NCBI GenBank assembly: GCA_036250195.1
Contig: JAVHZZ010000005.1
Location: 124,672,898 to 124,736,897, forward strand
DNA from: Mixophyes australis
Lineage: Eukaryota > Chordata > Amphibia > Anura > Limnodynastidae
DNA length: 64,000 bases
Direction: 5' to 3'
The notes below the pieces were generated by a model that ran no database searches, was not told where the DNA came from, and saw only the letters and a program-made list of their open reading frames with translations. Positions within the stretch are counted from its first letter, which is position 1. Each line of letters starts with the position of its first letter. Position numbers and translations under genes: made by a program. Shown piece by piece: positions 11,901-22,549 of the stretch.

Positions 11901-12325
11901 ATAACCGTGACATTTGCCATCCTTCCGACGTGTAATTCTTATAGGTCTTTTTTCCTGGATCCTTGGTTGATCTAGCCTGCAGGTTGATCTAGTCCTGCGC
12001 ATCCTGCTCAATGTTATGTGGTATATGATATGCGCATCATCTGTTCTATGCACTGGTTGACTGATTGTTAATGTTGCTGTAATATGCTTTGCGCTCTTGT
12101 ATAGCTAGATATATTCCCTTGTCTGCTGTTTATTTAGCGGCTTCTTTCCACATGCTTTCTTATATTCTGTATGGAACAATTTCTCGGTTTGAAATTAGGA
12201 CACCTTTTTTAGGTTCATAGATTAGCTTAGTTTTACAAAGGGTTTTCTTTTTTGTATGTTTGTTTTTGCCTTTTTTTTTTTTTTCCCCAATGGTTTCAAT
12301 AAAAACTAGTATATAAAAAAAGTGT

Positions 12326-12789
12326 ACATACATTAACAAATCAAAGTGAGTTGTACACCTTTGCACAGTTCTCTCACATAACATGCTAGAGAACCACATA
12401 GTTACCACATTGCGGTCTCTCAGTGCCAGCCAGCAGAGAAGAGTGCTTTATGTCTGAAACAAACTGGAGGTCAAACTGTGCAGTATATAAATAGTATAAT
12501 GAGCATGTCTCCTGACAAAAGGGTACTAAATTAAAAGACCTTATATTCACTATATCCTCCCCATCTCATTCTTCTTAGCCACATGAAAATTTTGGACATA
12601 TTTGGTCCAGGAGCACTAACAGCTCTCTATTCTCCAGAATGTCAACATTGTGGGACTCACAGCTTCATTATACTAATAGTGGGCATTTCCAAGAGTGCAG
12701 AGTTCTAGCTAGCAGTGGTTAGCAAACCTAAGTTCTAGCTATCAGTGGTCCTAGCCAGCAAATGGTAAAAAAAAATCCTGTGAACTTAC
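12326..12789 (-). other. marchf6 intron next to the last visible exon
   Basis: Intron sequence starting at the donor GTAAGT (12784-12789 on the minus strand) and continuing left. I see no further exon; the next expected marchf6 residues (after TWER) are not found anywhere to the left. Confidence 0.6.
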
Positions 12790-12851
12790 CCGTTCCCATG
12801 TCAGCTCCTCTGCAGCTCTATCCCATTCTAAGGCATTCCAGTTCATATCAT
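12790..12851 (-). CDS. marchf6: marchf6 coding exon (WDRAAEELTWER)
   Basis: This 62-bp minus-strand exon encodes D-DMNWNALEWDRAAEELT-WER, a segment essentially unchanged among vertebrate MARCHF6 proteins. It lies in the cytosolic region after the second membrane span. The acceptor is TATGTACAG before 12851 and the donor GTAAGTTCA starts at 12789. It enters with two bases (AT) that complete the Asp codon begun by exon 13076-13268, and leaves in phase 0 after CGG. MARCHF6 is an ER-membrane E3 ubiquitin ligase (Doa10/TEB4 type) in ER-associated degradation, with known substrates in sterol synthesis such as squalene monooxygenase. This is the last exon in the window; the intron is at least 12.8 kb. 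Confidence 0.96.
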
Positions 12852-13075
12852 CTGTACATAGAAAAAAAAACTAGTTAAAAGGTAGATTCATTTTAGCTTC
12901 ACCCATCCCATAGTGTACTGCCCTAATAGAATGCTATGTAAAGAATAATCTGTGAACAGTAGATACATTGGGGAACTTTGTGCTAAAAACAAATGTGAAG
13001 ATTGAAATGATAAGTTACAAATTACTTAAGTACATGTCACATTTTTATTTAATTTATAATTGGGAACAAAAATAC
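12852..13075 (-). other. Short marchf6 intron (224 bp)
   Basis: The only small intron here: donor GTATTTTTG, acceptor TTCTATGTACAG. It contains no transposable element, unlike its neighbours of 10.9 to 17.8 kb (and one of 1.5 kb). Confidence 0.9.
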
Positions 13076-13268
13076 CTTGTGCCCCATTGTTTGGATCAAC
13101 TGCATCTTCAATAACTGCATCCTCTTCATCATCATTGTCTTCTTCCTCTTCATCTGCCTGTTCCTCATGCATTTCAGGATTTTCTCCGACAACCCCATTG
13201 TTTACTGGAGGGTTGGCAAGCTGGTCAAAAGCTACATTTTCTGCAACTACATTTCCAGCACCTTGTAC
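13076..13268 (-). CDS. marchf6: marchf6 coding exon, acidic cytosolic loop
   Basis: This 193-bp minus-strand exon encodes 64 residues starting VQGAGNVVAENV. It runs through NPPVNNGVVGENP and a strongly acidic stretch (EEQADEEEEDNDDEEDAV) to DPNNGAQ. Vertebrate MARCHF6 has the same order between membrane span 2 and the TWER segment: an Asn/Pro-rich linker, then an acidic run, then NNGAQD. The loop is presumably cytosolic and disordered. Acceptor ATCTTTACAG, donor GTATTTTTGT. Entry phase is 0 and exit leaves one base (G) that joins AT of the next exon to make Asp. The long plus-strand serine-rich frame over this exon is its antisense shadow. Confidence 0.96.
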
Positions 13269-13991
13269 CTGTAAAGATAAAAAAAAGTATCTGTGGATAC
13301 ATCAACCATGCAGAGCTATTGAGACTCTAGTACACCACAACCAGAAGTATTTGGATTACATATACTCTGTCTAACATTTCACGGCACTTGGTATTGGAAT
13401 TGAAACAGAGGACCATTTACTGGTGTATAGTGGACATAATTAAGCAAAGCTGGGCCTGCAACATCTCAGTGGCATCTTGGACATGGTCGATTTGAACTAT
13501 TGATTCTGATATTTTTGCCTATTGTTTTTTTATTGACTTGCTACTGTACAAATTCCTTATTATTACAGCAGTGGGCTACATTTAGCCTATACCGCGCTCA
13601 GCCACCTGATAATGATTCAGGACCATATTGTATGTAAATAAATTACCACATTTTTTAATCACACCCTAACATTAATACATTTACTCTACATCAGATTCAT
13701 TGATACCCACATCTATGGTCTGAGCTCTGTTTTGTTATTAGCTAAATCAAAACAATATTTGGTATGATCACAATATGCCTTCAAAACGGCAGCAATTCTT
13801 CTAGGTACACTTGCACAAAGTTAGGGATTTTGTAGAATTATAGTCAGGTGTATGATTAGCCAATCATACCAAACAGGTGATAACGATCATCATTTTCATA
13901 TGTAGGTTGAAACTAGGTGAGGGACAGCCAAACTTTGATACAAATGTGAGGTTGTGGAAGACAGTTTCATGTCACAGGTCATACATATACC

Positions 13992-14418
13992 ATGGCAAGA
14001 CTGAGCACAGCAACAAGACACAAGGTAGTTATACTGCATCAGCAAGGTCACTCCCAGGCAAAGATTTCAAAGCATACTGGGGATTCAAGATGTGCTGTTC
14101 AAGCTCTTTTGAAGAACCACAAACAAACAGGCAATGATAAAGACCGTAGACGCAGTGGTCAGCCAAGAAAACTTAGTGCATCAGATGAGACATATCATGC
14201 TTACTTCCCTTCAAAATCGTAAGATGTCCAGCAGTGCCATCTGCTCAGAACTGGAAAAAGCCAGTGGGACCCAGGTACACCCGTCTATTGCTCGGAGAAG
14301 TCTAGCCAAAAGTGGTCTTCATGGAAGAATTGTGGCCAAAAAGCCACACCTTCGAAATGGAAACAAGATCAAGCGACTCAACTATGCACGAACACATAGG
14401 AACTGGAGGGCAGAATAA
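13992..14418 (+). pseudogene. Tc1 transposase, DNA-binding part
   Basis: The start ATG at 13992 opens MARLSTATRHKVVILHQQGH, the first helix-turn-helix of a Tc1 transposase. It continues through HTGDSRCAVQALLKNHKQTG and the basic linker RRRSGQPRKLSASDE. A frameshift near 14200 moves the rest (MSSSAICSELEKASGTQVHP, then the second helix-turn-helix to NYARTHRNW) into another frame. The LINE tail begins just after this, before the first catalytic Asp. That Asp is found beyond the insert in WTDESKFDIFG (about 14604-14635). Confidence 0.85.
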
Positions 14419-14420
14419 TG

Positions 14421-14584
14421 TAAGCCCTCTAAATGAGCAGGGTCCTTCATATCCTTTGTTTTCATGTCTGCGTTTATTTTGTCTACCTTGTATGCCCCTG
14501 TTTTAGGTATATCCTGTTTTCCCTACTGTATGGTGCTGCGTCGCCTTACAAATCTACGATAATCTTATTATTATTATTATTAAT
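14421..14584 (+). mobile_element. 5'-truncated LINE tail inside Tc1
   Basis: About 165 bp share blocks with the end of the LINE at 60395-60500: TGTAAGCTCT-like start, 'tttgttttcatgtctgcgtt', 'attttgtctacctt' and 'tcctgttttccct'. The insert ends in (ATT)n. The host sequence AATAATG occurs on both sides (14414-14420 and 14585-14591), a likely target duplication. This looks like a 3' end copied into the transposon by target-primed reverse transcription. Confidence 0.75.
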
Positions 14585-14694
14585 AATAATGTCAGCAGGT
14601 GCTCTGGACTGACGAGTCAAAATTTGACATATTTGGCTGTAACAGAAGGCAGTTTGTTCGCTGAAGGGCTGGATACCAGTAAATGAATGTCTGT

Positions 14695-15419
14695 CATTAT
14701 GAATGCTGAGATTAGGAAGCCTGGGCCTGTCTAGTTTGGAGCTACTCAATTTAAAGGTGCGGAGTCTAATAAGGCAGATGGTCTTCGCCAGGGACCCCCA
14801 CAAGTTGGTATGGACTTTGCTGCCTCTGCCCCGCACGTCAGGGTCCTCTGGGAGAGTGCTAGATAAAGCATGTTTAGGAGAATGAGAGGAGTAGCGGTAC
14901 TACAGGTACTGTGGTGAAGAACATTGGAAAATGAGTACCAGCAGCCGGAGTATATTACAGGAGTAGCGAGCAAAGCATGAGAGGTCATAGGCTGCGGACA
15001 GAGGATAACATTGGAACAGAGAGCTGAGCACAGTAGGCGAGAGTCTGCCGAGAAAGGTTACCACCGGGCAGCAAGTTGTACACTAATGAGGCGATAATAA
15101 TCTGTGGACTGAACGAACAAAGAATACTGCAGCAAGAGCAATAGAGCACAGGGAGCCACATCTGAGAAGGATTCAGAAGACCGACACAAAGAACAGGCAC
15201 CTGGCTGCAGGATCAGGTGCCTTAAATATTCTGTAGGGAGAGACAGAGCCAAGGACAGGGAGAGAACGTTACAGAAGAAATCAGATCTGCGCACGCACAG
15301 ACCCGAATCCAAAAGGGCTGCCGCCAGTGGGGGATCATGGCCCTCAGTGCCGAAGTGGAACACAGCGGGGATAAGGTAAGTGCACTAGGACCCGACCACG
15401 GGCCCGTCGTTTAATAGTG
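14695..15419. mobile_element. Unidentified 0.7-kb insertion inside Tc1
   Basis: Tc1 coding sequence stops after 'aaatgaatgtctgt' and resumes at 'ttccttgcaagtttggtgct'. The intervening 725 bp are purine-rich on the plus strand and unrelated to Tc1. About 25 bp of Tc1 sequence seem lost at the junction. I see no coding motif and no clear terminal repeats; a solo LTR is possible, but no TG...CA ends with duplication were found. Confidence 0.55.
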
Positions 15420-15835
15420 TTCCTTGCAAGTTTGGTGCTGCATGTCAGCAAATGGAGTTGGGAATTTGGCCATGATTAATGGTGCCCTCAATGCTAAGTA
15501 AAACAGGTAGGTAATTATCTATCATGCAATACCATCAGGGAGGCATCTAATTGGCTATATGTTTGGGGTTTGTTGTCCTGCTGCAGAATAAATTTGGAGC
15601 CAATGTCATTAAGAACTATCTTGAGGGTAAAGAAGAACAAGGATTCCTGAAAGTGATGATATGAGCCCCACTGAACACTGATCTCGACATCGAGTCTGTC
15701 TGGGATTACATGAAGAGACAGAAATATTTGAGCAAGCCTACATATGCAGAAGACCTGTGTTTAATTCTCCAAGATATTTGGAATAACCCCACTGCCATGC
15801 TCTTTCAAAAACTGTGTGCATGTATAGCTTTAAGA
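15420..15835 (+). pseudogene. Tc1 transposase, catalytic C-terminal part
   Basis: After the insert, the plus strand encodes the remaining catalytic core with breaks. CKFGAACQQMELGI appears in one frame and then the region of the second catalytic Asp is inverted. The third site reads TDLDIESVWDYMKRQ, in which the usual I-I-E is shortened by one residue while the Glu is kept. The terminal helices follow (YAEDLCLILQDIWNNPTAML). Frameshifts and the inversion make it inactive. Confidence 0.8.
15556..15598 (-). other. Micro-inversion within Tc1 transposase gene
   Basis: The reverse complement of this 43-bp piece encodes KFILQQDNKPQT, the Tc1 block with the second catalytic Asp, although the gene is on the plus strand. 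The piece sits exactly where that block belongs. It is bounded by ATTGGC (15550-15555) and its inverse GCCAAT (15599-15604). Confidence 0.85.
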
Positions 15836-16004
15836 ATTAATGCTGTTTTGAAGGCAAACAGTCAAATATTGATTTGATTTAGATTTATCTTCTGTTCATT
15901 CACTTTGCATTTTGTTAATTGATAAAAATAAACTATTAACACTTCTGTTTTTGAAAGCATTCTTACTTTGCAGTATTTTTTCCACACCTGCCTAAAACTA
16001 TTGT

Positions 16005-17179
16005 CTGTTGGATGGATGACAAACTATGCCGATTTGAGTGCTATAACAGAAGAAATAAATATAAATAAGTGGAAAAACATGGATTAGGAATCGCATTATC
16101 CTGTTTTGCTCACCATTGTTCTCTCTAGAAGACTTGAAAGCACCAACCCATCATGGAAAGCCCCACATCGGGTGCATCCTAATTCCTTCCCACCAACCCA
16201 TTGGTCCATCCTAGCCAATCCTGAACCAAACAGGTTTATGGATACCCCCCACAGAGTGGAACTCCCCCGTAGGAAAATAGGACACTTTAAAAGAGCCTGC
16301 CGGGAGCGCTAGAGGTTGTTCCAGGAATTCTTGAGCGTCGGGAAGCGTTATATCTCTCACAAGCTCCACTGTGGTTCCAGCGTTTGAACCTACGTTCAAC
16401 CTACAACTACCCTACATATCTTTTTGCCACAAATTTATGCTTCATCCAGAGATGCTCGTGGGTCTGTTAGCCTGGCTGGAGCAAAGAGACTGGGATTCGG
16501 ATCCCTATCACACTGATTGAGAGCATTAGCCAAGTAGCCTGGAGCATCAAGAGATAGAGAAGTACTGCAGGGATCTTAAACTACAGCGTGGACAGAGTTT
16601 TTGTCTTTACCGCCTCTGGGTCGCACGGACAGCCTGGTTGGAGCACGAAACTTTACGCAGAGATATTTATTCTGCTACCGGACCACAAAATAACCCTTTT
16701 TTCTGGCCTGCCTGGAACCTTAAGACTGTTTCATTTATAAATGTTGTTCTGATAATAACAATGGGAGGTTTTTGGGTGTTGGAGTGTGGTGAGCACTTGA
16801 GTTTTTGATTTAAAATGTATATATCTATATATTTTTAGTGGCTATTGTTTGCATTAGATGTTCATCTTTTGTAATAAAGATACCACTGTATCCACCTTCT
16901 CTCTTTGACTGTGTGACCCTGAGCCCTAGATGCAAGGATTTTTCTCTGGGACTTTACCCTAAGACCCAGGTGTCATCAACATATCTAGGTACATTTGAGG
17001 TAAACAATGCAGTAAACAATGAGGTAAACAATGAAAAAGACAATTCTTATAAAGTGTAAAACAATCTTTCGTGAAAAACTGACAAATTAAACTTTTTTTT
17101 TTTTTTTAGTATTTATTGAAGTGCAATTTGTTTGTTTAGAATTTTTACTAACACAAGCGGAATTATTTGTAAAAATAAT
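16005..17179. other. Intron; possible degenerate gag relic
   Basis: One plus-strand frame near 16265-16315 ends RRKIGHFKRACRER, resembling the second half of a CCHC zinc knuckle of a retroelement gag, but the first two cysteines are absent. No LTR, protease or polymerase is seen, so this is weak. The remainder is AT-rich intron. Confidence 0.3.
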
Positions 17180-17879
17180 GTTATACCTGTTAATTTCATT
17201 TTTCACAAAAGACTCCATGGCAGCCCTAGCCAATGGCTTAACTCCCTATCAGCTGAGCAGAGACCGGAAAAAAGATGCACCTCAGAGCATATAGAGTAGC
17301 TCTTCTTAGCCCTAGGTGTTTGAGTGACTCCCCAAGCTGCTTCTGAAAGATATAATAAAACAACAAAGTTGGGAATATTGGGGCTGCCATGGAGTCATTC
17401 AAGGAAATTAAATTAACAAATAAGCATAACTTGTTCATTTCCCTTTCAGACTCCCTGGTAGCCCCAACAAATGGGATGTACCCAACCGTACCGTGTGGTA
17501 TAATGACAAGTACACCCTTTTATTGATCTATAGTCTGAGGAGTTTCCTTTCAAACACAATACAATCACTTGCTGTCACATACAGCAGACCATGTTGTACA
17601 AAAAGTGCTGAGTCAAGACCGTTTCCAATTTCACTTTAACACTTGAGCCTTGCTCGCCAAGAGGTTGCACCCCCCCCCCCCCCTTGTTGAATGTGGTCTT
17701 CAATTATTAGGCATTTCAAAATCTTTGCCTGTATATTTGCATGATTACTTCCAGATTCAACTTTGCGTGGCAGTTATTGATGAAGCATGCCCCTGTCTAG
17801 CCCCAACAGGGTTGAACAAAGAGTTCCTCAATCTTTTTCTTTTCTATACGATGATTGATCTCACCACATTCAGTGTTTA

Positions 17880-18250
17880 AAGGTGTTTTTCCTCTTAGTT
17901 TTTTGGTTCTGAGTAAAAAGCTGGTAATCTAATTTCATGGTTTGTATGAAAAAGTCACATACTATATTAGGTAGGAGAGCTGGAGTTGTTTGGAGTACTA
18001 TCTTATCCTGAAAGATATTAAAAAACGGTTCTTTGCATCACAATTCATATAGCTCTCTTATCCTTTTGGTAGAAAGCCACTGCCACCAGGTAGAGTAATC
18101 TGAGTGTAAGCCATTTTAGTAGACTGTCCTGGAACTACTCAAGAGGGCTTGACACTAATGCCTCTAGCACAATACAAAGATCCAATGCGGAGAAGAAATA
18201 CCTAGTGTGGGGCTGAACTCTTTATGGCTTGAAAATGTGCTACTAAAGCT
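17880..18250 (-). pseudogene. DIRS-1 tyrosine recombinase fragment
   Basis: On the minus strand, broken frames read ALVSSPLE, then LLKWLTLRLLYLVAVAFYQK, then TTPA-like residues. This parallels the better preserved recombinase at 26328-28010 (DLHLVLRAL...LSWKTIFLLAISSARR). The catalytic Arg region has decayed (KDKRAI) and the following exon-like block contains stops. It would be the integration enzyme of the element. The N-terminal and the H-x-x-R/Tyr parts are not recognised. Confidence 0.5.
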
Positions 18251-18978
18251 AATTAATGCCAGTCTTGTTATAAAAAAAAAAAAAGACAGCTCAGTGCATG
18301 TTTTGAGAGAAAACCCCCCCACCCCCTTTCTTTGTGTAAAAACGCTTTATTTTGATCGGTCACAATAGAGAAAACAAAACCAATAGGATAGTGGCAGACA
18401 CCAAAAACAACCACAGCTTGTCAAGGTCCAGGAAGAATAATAGGATCAAAGGAAAGTAACAGTCAAAGTGTAACAGATGACCAGATATTTTTATTATAAA
18501 AAAATAGATTTGCAGATAGGGGGGGAGTGGGGACAGGGTAGAGGGAAGAGCCACAAAATAATACAGTACGTGAACCCACTGACCAAACAAGTAGGAAGGC
18601 CGGGATAAAGGCAGGAAGGCAACTGAGAAAGGCCACCTTTACCACTCATGGGATACTATGGGAGGCTGGTGCACATAGAGCGAGGGAGACAGGAGTCTGT
18701 GATTGAAGAACAGCCACGGAGCCCAGACCTGATTGAAAACAAACCCCCTGTCATGAAGGTAGTAGGTTATTTCCTCCATAGCTGCAACATGAGAAATCTG
18801 GTGTCTCCAGTTGCAAACCCTTTTTTATCCTTCTGGAAAGAAATCCAGTACTTGTTATGTGTTTGTCATTAGTTATATTGATATATTTTTGCTCCAGAAG
18901 ATAAATATTTACCAAATTATGTAGTAAATTACTGATGAATTCTGTTTTCCAGCTTGTAACAATATTTTAATTACTTTA

Positions 18979-20098
18979 TGCGACAGGATGGACCGCCTAT
19001 GCCACCCTGACTGTTGTTGTTGGGAACTGGCTGGGCCTACTGCCATTGTTCCATTTCATTATCCCAAATGTGCCCTTTAACCGCAGTAGGAGGGACTTAC
19101 AAATGCTGCCACCACTCGACTCCTTAACGGCATCCAGTACCGGATTTCTTCTGGACAACCGACACTGCTAGTGTTACTGGTGTACATGGACTGGTACCCC
19201 TGACCTCTTCCTATGGATCAGGGTTGCTGTGGAGGGATCCCCCATGGTCTATCACATGGGCCAGAGCTTCTGGGTAGCGGGAAGAGCGGTGAAACCGGAA
19301 AGCTGGGTCCAAACCTCAGAAACAGCCGGGAACGGATTAGAGTTGGGTCTAATCTGTAGGTCACAGGGATAGAGAAGTTTCCAAGCAGGTCTTTGAAGCA
19401 AGCAATGTTTATTTGCTCATCCTGGTTGAAGGTAACAGAGAGCAGGTCAGAAGAAACAAGAACAAATTTCAATACAAAACAGTTCTTTTTATAAAAATTT
19501 TTATACACAGCCTCACAGGGTAAGCCAGCCCCCTGAGGTGTGAGCTATTTTTAGAATCACGATGCAATGTGTTTACCTTAACATGGATTTACATGCAATG
19601 CAAAGCTAACAATAGTTACTCTTATCTGTAATATCCTAAAACTTGCTGTGATTCCCTGCATCCTGCTTTAGACACAGGGAATGTAACAGTAAGCCTAATT
19701 AAAGCTTCCTGTGCCTTCAGGTGCTGGACCCTCACACATCAAAAAGTCTAAATAACATGAGATTAACATTGGTCCTTTCTTCAGACAGATGCAATGAACA
19801 CATTCTCAAAGGAAAGGTACAAACCCCCAAACAAGTAATTTCCCTACCAAAATACACAAAAGACTTCCTCAACAAAGGCTTTTTGCATCAGGTATATAAA
19901 TCTGATAAAATGCATTTCCTCTAGCAAAGTTAAAACAAAAAAACTTCTTCCCCTGGTGTCAGAAATAAAGATATTTCCATTACCAAAATTCACACAAAAT
20001 CAAAAATAAGTAAATTTGCAATTATGTAAATAGGTGCCCTGCGCTAATTCCTTTAAATAAATTTATACCATAAGTTATTTATAAGTGATCCAGTCACA
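18979..20098 (-). mobile_element. Solo LTR (family X), with target duplication
   Basis: This is a 1120-bp LTR in minus orientation: it begins TGCGACAGGATGGACCGCC and ends GATCCAGTCACA, i.e. TG...CA. The 5-bp duplication CTTTA flanks it at 18974-18978 and 20099-20103. The family includes the LTRs at 20773, 32665, 37207, 45051, 50066 and 57803. It sits inside DIRS-1 and no internal element sequence adjoins it, so it is a solo LTR left by recombination. Confidence 0.92.
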
Positions 20099-20119
20099 CT
20101 TTATTAGAAGTTACTCAAC

Positions 20120-20760
20120 AATGCCCATTCTATTTTCACCCCATTAGGAAGAAAGTACTCTGGTCCAGGTGCAGGGACTGGTAGAGACCACAGTTGCTTC
20201 AGAAGTATTTTCCAGGCTATGGCAAACGACAGCCACTGAGGCCAAAAATAGGAGGATGGCTATTACCTCCATTGCCATATTACTCCAGTTTTGTGGGATG
20301 AGAGGAAATGAAGGCAATACATATTCCAAACAATGTATCTTCTGCTCCGAGATGTTTGTGACCGGCAAAAAACTAAAACATCTTGGTATTCTGCCCAGTT
20401 GCCATTAAATATATTTGAAAAGAGCCAAACTTGTTTATCAGTAGTTGGAAAATCTCTTTGGGCAGTGACCATCAACCTGGATGAATTTTATAGAAGCTGG
20501 AATAGTTTGTCATTATACGAGCTGGCAACATGAAGTGTGTAAATAGATATTTGGATCTCTGTCCAAGACATAATTGGTGCTTGTTCCTTCATTATGGTTG
20601 TGCTTCTGGTACCACCTGGTCTGAAATTACTGTGAAATGCATGTAATGCAGGAGAAGATGAAATTGTATAAATACTCCGCAAATTGCACTCATTTCAAAA
20701 ACATTTCTATGCAGCTTTCTTATATTTTGACTGCATATGAGTATCACCCGAGTTATCAAA
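20120..20760 (-). pseudogene. DIRS-1 methylase-like domain remnant
   Basis: Minus-strand frames read VWLFSNIFNGNWAEYQDVL followed by a WN and then EYVLPSFPLIPQNW. The intact-looking counterpart in the element at 25951-31779 reads LEIDLMASRLNCQVPRYC and LVYLFPPFPMLSRVL. This is the DAM-like domain that DIRS polyproteins carry after RNase H. Stops and frameshifts occur throughout. The fragment lies between two LTR insertions of opposite orientation. Confidence 0.55.
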
Positions 20761-20772
20761 TGTGAACCCCAG

Positions 20773-20960
20773 TGTGACTGGATCACTTATAAGTGACTTA
20801 CGGTATAATATTATTCAACGGAAATAGCACAGGCTGCTTATTTTTAGAATTGCAAATGCACTTATTTTTTGATAATGTATATATTTTGGTAAGGAAAATC
20901 TTGATTTCCGAGACAAGGAAAGAAACTCGTTCGCTTTAACCTTGCTAGACGAAATGCATT

Positions 20961-21036
<76 letters not shown>

Positions 21037-21660
21037 CACACATATATATATATATACACATATATATACATATATATACACACACACACACACATATATA
21101 TATACATACATACATACATACATCTTTCTCTGATACAAAAAGCCATTGTTTAGGAAGTCTTGTGTATCTCGGTGTAAGGAAATGCCTTGTTTGGGGTTTT
21201 GCAACTTTCTTGGAGAATTATTTTTTGGGGAGGAAATGTGTATTCTGCAACTGTTGGAAGTAAGCACCCATGCTAATCTCATCTTAATTAGACATTTTGA
21301 TGTGAGTGTCCAATACCCATTAAGGGAAAGGAAGGGGTAATTAGACTTGCTGTCAGATATCCACTGTGTCCAAAATAAGAAGCAGGAAATCACAGCAAGG
21401 TATTAGGAAATCACAGATAATAGCCTGTGAGTCTGGGTTCAAATTGGTATAAAAAGAGAGCCCTTGTACACTGAAATGTATCATTCTGATGTTCCATCTG
21501 ACCACTGATACCTTTAATCAGTGGAACTGTCCTTGTCAGGACACTTGAGCGAAATGAACATCACTCTCTGCTTCAAGACCCTTCTTGACAACTTCTTCAA
21601 TAATGCTGTAATCCTGTGACCTATAGATTAGACCCTAAATCTAATCCGTCCTCCTGTCCT
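20773..21660 (+). mobile_element. LTR family X, 3'-truncated copy
   Basis: It starts TGTGACTGGATCACTTATAA in plus orientation and follows the family up to 'gattagaccctaaatctaat'. It is then lost at a CA/TA-rich microsatellite. A long TA tract (20966-21030) has expanded within it. It faces away from the solo LTR at 18979-20098, so the two look like inverted terminal repeats. The sequence between them is DIRS-1, and the other LTR has its own target duplication. Confidence 0.85.
20966..21120. repeat. (TA)n with (CA)n and (TACA)n microsatellite
   Basis: About 65 bp of pure (TA)n followed by mixed CA/TA and TACA repeats. The long frames of alternating Tyr and Ile here are repeat artefacts. Confidence 0.98.
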
Positions 21661-21667
21661 GAAGTTT

Positions 21668-21786
21668 GTATACACACACACACACGTATGTGTATATGTA
21701 GAATTATGTGTACACACACACACATATATATATACATATATACATACATATATACACACACACACACACATATATATACACACACC
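21668..21786. repeat. CA/TA microsatellite
   Basis: Alternating (CA)n and (TA)n tracts mark the broken 3' edge of the LTR copy that starts at 20773. Confidence 0.95.
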
Positions 21787-22059
21787 GGGTGAATTTTATA
21801 GGTGTTCATGATCTAATCATTACTCCAGTTAGGGTCAAACTAGGACTCCCTTTTCTGGTGTGCCGTCAAATACTATAGGTTCCTTTTTGATCGTTGAAGA
21901 TCAGGCAGAATGGTAGGCAACTGAACATAAGAGTGGCAAGCAAGAACACAATACCTTAGAAAACAGTGATGTTGGTTCGCTACTGGGATATGTAGATGGA
22001 CATTCTGCAAGCGGATTTAAATAGAATCCATTACTTCTATTGTTTTAATAATGGAATGC

Positions 22060-22400
22060 CATGTTTCCATATGAAAACTTTTTGTTTGTACAAATAAGTT
22101 TAGTCTTCGTAAATCTAGGATTGTTCAGAATCCTTATGCTTGCTTCTTTACCAGAAAAAGCCTTCAGTGAAAACCCATTTCTCCGATTGGGATTCGTGAA
22201 ATCACTTGTTTTACCAATAGTGTCTGCAAAAACTGCTGCACGGTACTTCCTTTCGATCTGTGCAGACTGGAGTTCTGTATTGTATTCTATGACAACAATT
22301 GCTCTGGGTACGTTCCTGAATTCTATCTTGTAGCCTGTAGATATACCGTCTAGGACCCAGCTATTCTAAGTGGTAAGAACTGTACTTAATTCAAATTGTG
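22060..22400 (-). pseudogene. DIRS-1 reverse transcriptase, N-terminal remnant
   Basis: On the minus strand, SWVLDGISTGYKIEFRNVP resembles the entry of DIRS reverse transcriptases, where 'W-V-L...GY-x-I/L-x-F...P' precedes the fingers. It is followed by a decayed version of the block leading to the 'GFYS' motif (NGFSLKAFSGKEASIRILN). Later palm motifs, including Y-x-DD, are not found, probably removed by the LTR insertion and decay. Confidence 0.5.
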
Positions 22401-22549
22401 ATTCCCACAATGGACTCTTGTAGCTGCATCCACCCTGAAACATTGGGGACCGTTTGACCTAAATCTTCACTCTTGGACCCCGGGAATACGAAACGATTGT
22501 CTCGATTTATTACTTCCAAACTTTTTGTGGTATTGTCTGCCTAGACAAT

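Larger units (their letters stand above)
7545..12325 (+). mobile_element. Degenerate L1-type LINE
   Basis: A plus-strand L1 remnant with parts in the expected order: end of ORF1 (7651-7935), the apurinic endonuclease start of ORF2 (from about 8385), the region before reverse transcriptase (about 9440-9880), and the ORF2 C-terminal region (about 10100-10450). A Tc1 insertion (10491-11715) intervenes, then the last ORF2 residues (about 11718-11900) and a 3' tail with AATAAA near 12298 followed by A-rich sequence. Most of the reverse transcriptase is missing between roughly 9900 and 10100. The 5' part of ORF1 is also absent. Confidence 0.8.
13744..16004 (+). mobile_element. Tc1-type transposon broken by two insertions
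   Basis: Inner inverted repeats (TAAATCAAAACAATATTTG near 13743 and CAAATATTGATTTGATTTA near 15867) and a right terminus with CACACCTGCCTAAAACTATTG define a Tc1 copy. The outermost left repeat is missing. Its plus-strand transposase gene is split by a LINE tail (about 14421-14584) and by an unidentified 0.7-kb insert (about 14695-15419). A 43-bp piece is also flipped in place (15556-15598). It lies in the intron between exons 24861-25029 and 13076-13268. Confidence 0.85.

Noticed and set aside
13060..13374. Plus-strand serine-rich frame
   Set aside because: Antisense of the acidic marchf6 exon, whose splice sites and phases are correct on the minus strand.
20862..21393. Frames with Tyr-Ile repeats resembling membrane proteins
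   Set aside because: Translation of a (TA)n/(CA)n microsatellite.
18979..21660. A single transposon with 1-kb inverted repeats
   Set aside because: The left LTR has its own 5-bp duplication and the right one is truncated; the middle belongs to the surrounding DIRS-like element.
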